A stretch of DNA of 55,577 nucleotides. Source: an uncultured Porphyromonadaceae bacterium (GTDB lineage Bacteria > Bacteroidota > Bacteroidia > Bacteroidales > Muribaculaceae). Location of the stretch: contig CAJKBH010000026.1 of NCBI GenBank assembly GCA_905198125.1, positions 1-55,577 on the forward strand, in the 5' to 3' direction. The notes below the pieces were generated by a model, which did no database searches, was not told the DNA's origin, and saw only the letters and a program-made list of their open reading frames with translations. Shown piece after piece: positions 50,486-55,577 of this stretch (its first letter is position 1; the number at the start of each line of letters is the position of its first letter). The translations under genes were made by a program, and so were the position numbers.

Positions 50486-52501
50486 TTAGTAAATATCGAA
50501 CGCCAGTCCCACCTGCAGGGCCGCGCCGTCGGTCAGCGGGCAGTTCAGGTAATAGTACCTGGGCTTGTAGTTGAAGATGTTGTCGACCGCAATGTTCAGC
50601 GTCACATAGCGAGTGAAGCGCTGCGACACACTCAGTTTCCACAGCGTATAGGCGGGATAGTTCACCGTCACCGTGCCCTTCGAGATGTCGTAATAATCCC
50701 GGTATTCCACATTCCTGACGCCCGACAGCACACGGCCGTTCAGCGACACGTTCAGCGTATAGACCTTGCTGAACTCCTTGCCCCAGTCCAGACGGCAGGT
50801 CAGCGAGTGCTTGCGCGCGGGTATGTATTGGTTGGCCACATTGTTTCCGCCTTTGTCCCTGGCCTGATGCTCGTCGGTGTAGGCATAGCTGACACGTGCG
50901 CCCAGGCCGTTCTTCCATTTGCCCTGCAGCGTTATCTCCCCTCCCCATACCGTGAACCGGTTCAGGTTCACATAGTCTAAGTACAGTTCCCTCGGATCGT
51001 CGGGCCTGTAATAAGGCACGCCGGTGGTTATCTTGTTGCGGATATTGTTGTAATAGCCCGACACCGTGACATTGTAGTTGCCGTGGGTGTAGTCGGCCGA
51101 CAGGGTCACGTTATGGCTGGTCTCAGACTTCAGATTGGGATTGCCGTTCACTATCCAGATGCCGGCCATGTCGAAGCTGTAATATTTCTCCTTCAGCGTC
51201 GGGGCACGGAAGCCCATGCCGTAACCCAGGCGGATGTTGACGTCCTGATGCGGTTTGTAACGTGCCGATACCTTAGGCGTTACGCGCGACATGTCGCCGT
51301 CCGAGATATAGTCGTAGCGCACGGCACCCACCACCTCCCAGCGCGGGTCGATGATCCAGTCATACTGCACGAAGGCGTCGGCCCAGGTCTCGTGTCGGCG
51401 ACGGTCGTCTAATTTGGTATTGAGCATGTAATTGTACAGGAAATCGGCACCGGCCGTGAGTATGTCCTCGTTGCCGAAGGTATGGTTGTACACTGCGCGC
51501 ACCGTGTTCTGCACGTTGCTGTAGCTGCGCACGTCGCGATTGCTGCGGCGGTAATAGTCCGACTTGTCGTACTGGTCAAAAGAATAGGCCACCTCCAGGC
51601 GGTCGTTCTCGGTTATGCCCCACTCGCCGCGCAGTCCGGCGGTAAAATCGCGGTAACGCTCCGGAGCGTCTGCCTCGCGCGTGAGCTGGCGGAAATAATA
51701 TCCGGCACGACCGGACAGTTTCAGGTTGTCGATGGGCTGGTATGCGATGCGTTCCTGCACGTTCCAGACGCGGCTGCCGTAGACGGTGCCTATGACACGC
51801 GTCACGGGGTCCGGGGCGCTCTTTACATTGTAATTGTCTATGTCATAGAAACTCCCGGTCAGCACGTTGCTGACCTTGCTGCCTCGGGCCGTGACGGAGA
51901 GGTTGTAACGCTGCTCGTTGTGCTTCGACCACCGGGCGTCGCCGTTGACACGCCAGGGCTTGGCAGCCTTGCGGGTGATGATGTTGATCACGCCGCCTCC
52001 GGCATTGCTGCCGTACAGGGCCGACGAGGCGCCCTTCACTATCTCGATGTGGTCCACGTTGGCCATGTCCAGGCGCGAGAAGTCCACGTCGTCCATGGTT
52101 TCGCCGGCCAGACGCTCGCCGTCCACCAGGAACAGGATGCTCTGCCCTCCCTGGCCGTTGAAGTTGAGGTGCGTCTGCTGGTTCATGGCGTAGCTGAACT
52201 CCACGCCGGGCATCTCGGCCTGCAGCAGGTCGCGAATGTCGGTGGCGTCCGAGCGCTCGATGTCGCGGCGCGTGATGAGGCGTGTCTGCACGGGCACGTC
52301 CTTCAGCAGCTTAGGAGTGCGGACGCCGGTCACCACGACCTCGTCGAGGTCGAAATTGCGGACGCCGGCAGTGTCGGCAGTCTCCGACGCCCGAGCCGCG
52401 GGCTCGTGCCACAGTCCGGCCAGGCACAACAACACGGGCGCAAGCCGACGCGCAAAAGCGGGCGCAAGCCGATGCGCAAAGGCGGGATGACGCGGTGTCA
52501 T
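50486..52501 (-). CDS. hmuR: TonB-dependent receptor, HmuR-like (heme)
   Basis: The product has 671 residues. The start at 52501 (MTPRHP) is chosen because its ATG overlaps the hmuY stop (ATGA). The signal peptide contains an 8-residue tandem repeat (AFAHRLAP, AFARRLAP). A TonB box-like FDLDEVVVTGVR, a plug (about 45-165, IEIVKGASSALYGSNAGGGVINIITR) and a barrel ending in ALQVGLAFDIY follow. Adjacency to HmuY marks it as the heme-uptake receptor. A conserved heme-ligand pair was not verified, so another metal chelate is possible. Confidence 0.88.
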   Translation of the reverse strand: MTPRHPAFAHRLAPAFARRLAPVLLCLAGLWHEPAARASETADTAGVRNFDLDEVVVTGVRTPKLLKDVPVQTRLITRRDIERSDATDIRDLLQAEMPGVEFSYAMNQQTHLNFNGQGGQSILFLVDGERLAGETMDDVDFSRLDMANVDHIEIVKGASSALYGSNAGGGVINIITRKAAKPWRVNGDARWSKHNEQRYNLSVTARGSKVSNVLTGSFYDIDNYNVKSAPDPVTRVIGTVYGSRVWNVQERIAYQPIDNLKLSGRAGYYFRQLTREADAPERYRDFTAGLRGEWGITENDRLEVAYSFDQYDKSDYYRRSNRDVRSYSNVQNTVRAVYNHTFGNEDILTAGADFLYNYMLNTKLDDRRRHETWADAFVQYDWIIDPRWEVVGAVRYDYISDGDMSRVTPKVSARYKPHQDVNIRLGYGMGFRAPTLKEKYYSFDMAGIWIVNGNPNLKSETSHNVTLSADYTHGNYNVTVSGYYNNIRNKITTGVPYYRPDDPRELYLDYVNLNRFTVWGGEITLQGKWKNGLGARVSYAYTDEHQARDKGGNNVANQYIPARKHSLTCRLDWGKEFSKVYTLNVSLNGRVLSGVRNVEYRDYYDISKGTVTVNYPAYTLWKLSVSQRFTRYVTLNIAVDNIFNYKPRYYYLNCPLTDGAALQVGLAFDIY
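52436..52483 (-). repeat. 24-bp tandem repeat in the receptor signal peptide
   Basis: Two 24-bp units (52436-52459, 52460-52483), each starting GGGCGCAAGCCGA on plus, differ at 2 positions. They encode AFAHRLAP and AFARRLAP in the n-region of the signal peptide; the length keeps the reading frame. Confidence 0.9.
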
Positions 52502-53295
52502 AGCGGGTAACGGTATTTGATGGTGAGACTGCATTTCACGCCTTCGGAGCTGACATAGTCCTGGAGCTGTATGGCGGCGTGCGTGCCGTCGGGCAGGCGC
52601 AACACGAACACTTCGGGGTTCATGGTGAATGCCGGCGGCATCGGAGGGATGGCCACTTCAAGCCACGATGAAAGCACGGGACTCACCTCCATGCCCTGGT
52701 TGCCGATCAGACCCGACAGCATCCGTTCGCGTATCACCCACACGTCGCGCTCGTTCCATTCGTCGGCGCGGTATGCGAGACCGTCAAGATATTCGCTGTC
52801 CGCAGGGACTTTGTCAATATCGGTCAGACCGGTTGCGGCGGCTTCGCATCCGTTGGTGCGCACGTTGTTGCGGTGCACGGCAATGGTCCACGATTCCGGC
52901 TCCGGCTGCGGCGCCGTGGCGTAAAAGTCACGGAACTCGTTGACCGATATGCCGGCGCCGAATACGTCGTACCAATACGTGTATATCCCGTTGCGGTCGC
53001 CGGGAGCGGGGTCGGTCAGCGGCTCGGTCGGAATGTCGAATGTGCGCCATGCCAGCGAGGTGTTGTAGGTGGAGTCGGCGGCCACCGAGTCGGCTAATTG
53101 ATGCAGGTCCAGATAGTGCCACTGCGTCCAGTCGGAGGCGTCCACATACAGGGTGCCGTTCACCGTCACCTCGCCGCTGTTGTCCGGCTCGTCGTAGATG
53201 CCGCCGAACACGCCTTCGCATCCGGTCAGCACGACCGCCATCGTCAAGCCTGTCAATATACCGTTGACCTTCAATATACCGTCGACCTTCAACAT
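52498..53295 (-). CDS. hmuY: HmuY family heme-binding lipoprotein
   Basis: The product has 265 residues with a lipobox (VVLTGC, Cys26). The HmuY fold is indicated by DASDWTQWHYLDLHQ (start of the beta core) and WTIAVHRNNVRTNGCEA, the typical WDIAFHRxxVRTN pattern. A C-terminal FVLRLPDGTHAAIQLQDYV follows. It captures heme at the surface and passes it to the TonB-dependent receptor encoded 4 nt-overlapping downstream. The n-region of its signal peptide carries an 18-bp tandem repeat (LKVDGI units), and later starts are therefore possible. Confidence 0.88.
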   Translation of the reverse strand: MLKVDGILKVNGILTGLTMAVVLTGCEGVFGGIYDEPDNSGEVTVNGTLYVDASDWTQWHYLDLHQLADSVAADSTYNTSLAWRTFDIPTEPLTDPAPGDRNGIYTYWYDVFGAGISVNEFRDFYATAPQPEPESWTIAVHRNNVRTNGCEAAATGLTDIDKVPADSEYLDGLAYRADEWNERDVWVIRERMLSGLIGNQGMEVSPVLSSWLEVAIPPMPPAFTMNPEVFVLRLPDGTHAAIQLQDYVSSEGVKCSLTIKYRYPL

Positions 53296-53298
53296 ACC
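53254..53298 (-). repeat. 18-bp tandem repeat at the hmuY start
   Basis: CAATATACCGTTGACCTT (53254-53271) and CAATATACCGTCGACCTT (53272-53289), with a partial third unit CAACATACC (53290-53298). They encode repeated LKVNGI/LKVDGI at the hmuY N terminus. Confidence 0.9.
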
Positions 53299-53310
53299 TC
53301 GTCACTCATC

Positions 53311-53329
53311 CACTTGTCACTTGTCACTT
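53311..53329 (-). repeat. 7-bp tandem repeat across the calycin stop codon
   Basis: CACTTGT occurs twice plus a partial CACTT (plus strand). On the minus strand the AAGTGAC units contain the calycin stop codon (53326-53324) and lead into the hmuY leader. A unit change would alter the stop context and the spacing to hmuY. Confidence 0.75.
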
Positions 53330-53893
53330 CTTACCCGTAAAGGTCTGCGTGAGCGGGAAAGGCATGCGGCCGAGTTTGAAGGGGTTGGTCACCTTGATGC
53401 CGTCTGCGGTCTTCTCGATGGTGATCTCGCTGGTCTCGCCCAATACGTAATCCTGGTTCATCGAGGTTCCGTTGCTGAAGAATTGAGTCAGTCCCAGGCT
53501 GCTGTAATTCAGATAATAGGCGTTTTTCTCCTCCACGTAGGGGATGTTGGGTATCGTGAGGGTGCCGAGAGTCAGGTCGCCCATCACGGTGCCGGCAAGC
53601 TGATACTGCGGCCATGTAAAGTTGAGGGTGCCGTCGGCGTTCTCCACGATGGTGCAGGTTATGTCGGCCGTATATGTAGCCATATCTCCTACCTGGACGG
53701 AAGTTACGCCTGTATATGCACCGGACATGGTGGTGGGTTCTTCGGTGCCGAAGCTGAGCTGCTTGATGTCGGCGACGGGGATGGTCTTAGTGGTGCCGTC
53801 GTTCATGTCTATTATCAGCAGTTCGGGATTCTGGGCTGTGGCGGTGAGTGTTGCTATCGCGAAGGCCGCGAGGGCCATGATATTCCTTTTCAT
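53324..53893 (-). CDS. calycin-like domain secreted protein
   Basis: The product has 189 residues with a signal peptide (MKRNIMALAAFAIATLTATAQ). A short N-terminal segment (LLIIDMNDGTTKTIPVADIKQLSFG) precedes a beta-barrel domain (about 55-185, SGAYTGVTSVQVGDMATYTADITCTIVENADGTLNFTWPQYQLAGT). That domain resembles the calycin-like domains of Bacteroidales proteins. It lies between the small CTD gene and hmuY, overlapping the first by 4 nt, so a role in ligand capture in the heme operon is plausible. Confidence 0.75.
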   Translation of the reverse strand: MKRNIMALAAFAIATLTATAQNPELLIIDMNDGTTKTIPVADIKQLSFGTEEPTTMSGAYTGVTSVQVGDMATYTADITCTIVENADGTLNFTWPQYQLAGTVMGDLTLGTLTIPNIPYVEEKNAYYLNYSSLGLTQFFSNGTSMNQDYVLGETSEITIEKTADGIKVTNPFKLGRMPFPLTQTFTGKK

Positions 53894-54324
53894 TTGATTA
53901 TCTTGATTGTTGTATTGTTTGCCTTAATTACATATATACCCTTGGGGAGAGAGGCGGTCGACACCCGGTCGCGGCCCGTCATGACAAGGCGTCCGTTCAT
54001 GTCGTGGACAGTGATGTCGCTGCCGTCGCAGCGGAATTCGGTGCCGTCATAGTAATAATTCTCGGTTAATCTGTCGGCCACGGAAAGTGTACTGTTATCG
54101 ACGAACGTTATGTTCCGCACGTCGGCACGGGCATAGGTCACTTCCGCGCCGGGGGCCGTGATCTTCATGTCGGTGGCGCCGAAAGTCACTACCGGCTTCT
54201 CGGCCAGAGTGAACGTCCGGACATTGCCGTCGTCGAGAGTCACTTTCAGCGACATCCCTTCGGCCATTGCCGTCGAGGCGCCGGCCATCAGCGCCGACAT
54301 CAACAATAGGGTTATTTTTTTCAT
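53890..54324 (-). CDS. small secreted protein with C-terminal sorting-like domain
   Basis: The product has 144 residues. The signal peptide is MKKITLLLMSALMAGASTAMA, using the ATG at 54324; an ATG at 54330 is two codons earlier and equally possible. SLKVTLDDGNVRTFTLAEKPVVTF is a short beta module also seen at the start of the neighbouring calycin-like protein (DMNDGTTKTIPVADIKQLSF). The C-terminal 60 residues (ITVHDMNGRLVMTG, LPKGIYVIKANNTTIKIIK) match type IX-like domains. It is the first gene of the heme operon. Confidence 0.75.
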   Translation of the reverse strand: MKKITLLLMSALMAGASTAMAEGMSLKVTLDDGNVRTFTLAEKPVVTFGATDMKITAPGAEVTYARADVRNITFVDNSTLSVADRLTENYYYDGTEFRCDGSDITVHDMNGRLVMTGRDRVSTASLPKGIYVIKANNTTIKIIK

Positions 54325-54353
54325 TATCATGTTTGGTTTCTGATTTACGGCTG

Positions 54354-54385
54354 CAAAATTAGTATATATTCCAGCCGTCTGCAAT
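54354..54385 (-). promoter_or_regulatory. promoter of the heme operon
   Basis: On the minus strand ATTG (54385-54382), 20 nt, TAATTTTG (54361-54354). The start falls near 54347 with a leader of about 23 nt. It lies between the TlpA-like gene and the CTD gene, so the four heme genes can be transcribed independently. Confidence 0.6.
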
Positions 54386-54401
54386 ACTCAAAAAGTGTTA
54401 A

Positions 54402-54890
54402 TTATGGATTGTCGGGATCAAATGGAGCCGTATCATCGTAGACGGCATCAATTACCAGATCCGGATTAGTGATGTACACGCGCGGAATCGACACGGTGGC
54501 GAACATATTGTAGACCGTGCGGTCGGGCTGCGGAGAATAAGGCAATGTCAGGCCGTTCTCACGCCAATAGGCCGCGATTTCCGCCTCACCCTCCTCGCGC
54601 GCGATACATATTACCCTGTAATCGGGATTGTCCTTGACTCGATCGTAAGCCTGCTGTATCTTCGGCAGCTCGCGGCGGCAGTCGGGACATTCGGTGTTGA
54701 AAAACACTATCATGCCGTGCTTGCCTGCAAGTTCGTTGCTGCTGAACGTGCCGCCGTCGCTCATCATCACGCTGAACGCCGGCACACGGTCGCCCGGCTG
54801 AAGGCTGTACTCCTCGGGCAAATCATCCTTGATGCACCCCGACAGCAACATAACCGGCAAACACACGTTGATTAATCCTCTCAGTTTCAT
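54402..54890 (-). CDS. TlpA-like thioredoxin-fold lipoprotein
   Basis: The product has 162 residues from the ATG at 54890, chosen because MKLRGLINVCLPVMLLSGC is a lipoprotein signal (Cys19). The redoxin domain has FFNTECPDCRREL (active-site Cys68 and Cys71, CPDC) and a cis-Pro motif SIPRVYI. It acts in periplasmic disulfide or peroxide chemistry. A TAACTTTG box on the minus strand (54903-54896) abuts the start codon, which would make the mRNA almost leaderless, but its minus-33 is poor. It lies just upstream of the heme operon. Confidence 0.85.
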   Translation of the reverse strand: MKLRGLINVCLPVMLLSGCIKDDLPEEYSLQPGDRVPAFSVMMSDGGTFSSNELAGKHGMIVFFNTECPDCRRELPKIQQAYDRVKDNPDYRVICIAREEGEAEIAAYWRENGLTLPYSPQPDRTVYNMFATVSIPRVYITNPDLVIDAVYDDTAPFDPDNP

Positions 54891-55090
54891 AGCCACAAAG
54901 TTAACGATTCTTCCCGACATAATAAAATTGATTGAGTTTACAGGCCTATTCGCACGTATATTGTTGCGTATAGGGCGGATTGTGACTGTTATTTGCAAAA
55001 TTTTTATTAATTTTGCAACCAGTCACCCGAAGCCCATAATCAACATACCTTAGAAACCAGAGAACTATAAATTAAAACAACATAACGATT

Positions 55091-55577
55091 ATGGAGAACA
55101 TGTTTTCGCTTGAGGGCAAGACGGCCCTCGTGACAGGTGGTGCGTACGGCATCGGACTGGCCATAGCCAAGGCCCTGGCCGAGGCAGGCGCCAGAATAGT
55201 ATTCAACTGTTCGCGTCAGTCCACCATCGACCGCGGCCTGGCATCGTACAAGGAACTTGGCATCGACGCCAAGGCATATCTGTGCGACGTCACCGACGAG
55301 GAGGCTGTAAAGGCAATGGTGGCCGACATCGAGAAGACGGTAGGCACCATCGACATCCTGGTGAACAACGCCGGCATCATCAAGCGCATCCCCATGGAGG
55401 AAATGTCGGTCGAGGACTTCCGCAAGGTAGTGGATGTGGACCTTATCGCCCCCTACATCGTGGCCAAGGCCTGCATTCCGGGCATGATCAGGAAAGGTCA
55501 CGGCAAGATCATCAACATCTGCTCGATGATGAGCGAGTTAGGCCGCGAGACTGTCAGCGCATACGCCGCCGCCAAGG
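55091..55577 (+). CDS. gluconate 5-dehydrogenase-like SDR (partial, 3' end missing)
   Basis: The visible 162 residues form the N-terminal part of a short-chain dehydrogenase: TGGAYGIG (cofactor-binding), CDVTD, NNAGIIKRIP (Asn of the catalytic tetrad) and ICSMMSELGRETVSAYAAAK (Ser and the YxxxK pair). The pattern is close to Bacteroides gluconate 5-dehydrogenase, which interconverts gluconate and 5-ketogluconate; the KduD-type 2-keto-3-deoxygluconate reductase is the main alternative. The reading frame runs off the window. A TAATTTTG box lies at 55008-55015. Confidence 0.9.
   Translation, partial: MENMFSLEGKTALVTGGAYGIGLAIAKALAEAGARIVFNCSRQSTIDRGLASYKELGIDAKAYLCDVTDEEAVKAMVADIEKTVGTIDILVNNAGIIKRIPMEEMSVEDFRKVVDVDLIAPYIVAKACIPGMIRKGHGKIINICSMMSELGRETVSAYAAAK

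Noticed and set aside
51482..52510. Plus-strand frame of 342 codons opposite the heme receptor gene
   Set aside because: It is antisense to the receptor plug and barrel and rich in Val, His and Arg with no domains.

Overview
The window looks like chromosome from a gut member of the Bacteroidales, probably Muribaculaceae or a close relative. The evidence is a SusC/SusD pair, many short promoters of the Bacteroidota type (TTTG/TTG, 19-20 nt, TAnnTTTG), a HmuY-type heme locus, a LutA/LutB-type lactate locus, and many secreted proteins that end in a type IX secretion-like C-terminal domain (NLQG..., LPxGIYVV..., final K or R). The genus is an inference from protein style and moderately high GC. 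No rRNA, tRNA, CRISPR array or intact transposase gene was seen.

Layout. 1-1.24 kb: a truncated hipA-like gene fused to another gene fragment, a DUF6155 gene, then a gene-free stretch with three 33-bp-period repeats and an orphan promoter leading into a strong hairpin. 1.24-4.5 kb: rhodanese and META-domain lipoproteins, then a Kup potassium transporter. 4.7-15.3 kb: two very large secreted multidomain proteins flanking a glutamine synthetase-family gene; the second is bracketed by 26-bp direct repeats. 15.4-24.5 kb: a DUF4143 ATPase under a four-unit palindromic operator array, a NUDIX hydrolase, a DMT transporter, several membrane proteins of unknown role, a ferredoxin-propeller operon, a DUF4405 protein and an AraC regulator.

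24.6-30.8 kb: an MqsR-like toxin and a Panacea/SocA-domain antitoxin with two operator palindromes, followed on the same strand by a surface-glycan cassette (flippase, GNAT acetyltransferase, WecE-type aminotransferase, glycosyltransferase). This points to a 4-acetamido-4,6-dideoxy-galactose-like sugar. 30.9-34.1 kb: lutA, a fused lutB-lutC gene and a small gene. 34.2-50.4 kb: a polysaccharide utilization locus for a beta-1,3-glucan (laminarin-like). SusC, SusD, a glycan-binding candidate, GH16, GH3, GH128 and another CTD protein lie on the minus strand. A divergent propeller/Y_Y_Y/LuxR regulator is the likely inducer. 50.5-54.9 kb: a heme-uptake operon (CTD protein, calycin-like protein, HmuY, TonB-dependent receptor) with a TlpA-like thioredoxin upstream. 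The window ends inside a gluconate 5-dehydrogenase-like SDR gene.

The least explained structure is noncoding. Two three-way-junction elements, each directly 3' of a stop codon, share the same layout and show compensatory arm changes. A second palindromic repeat family has three copies, one of them translated inside the lutB-lutC linker. There is also the operator array of the DUF4143 gene, and in-frame tandem repeats in the signal peptides of both hmuY and its receptor gene.
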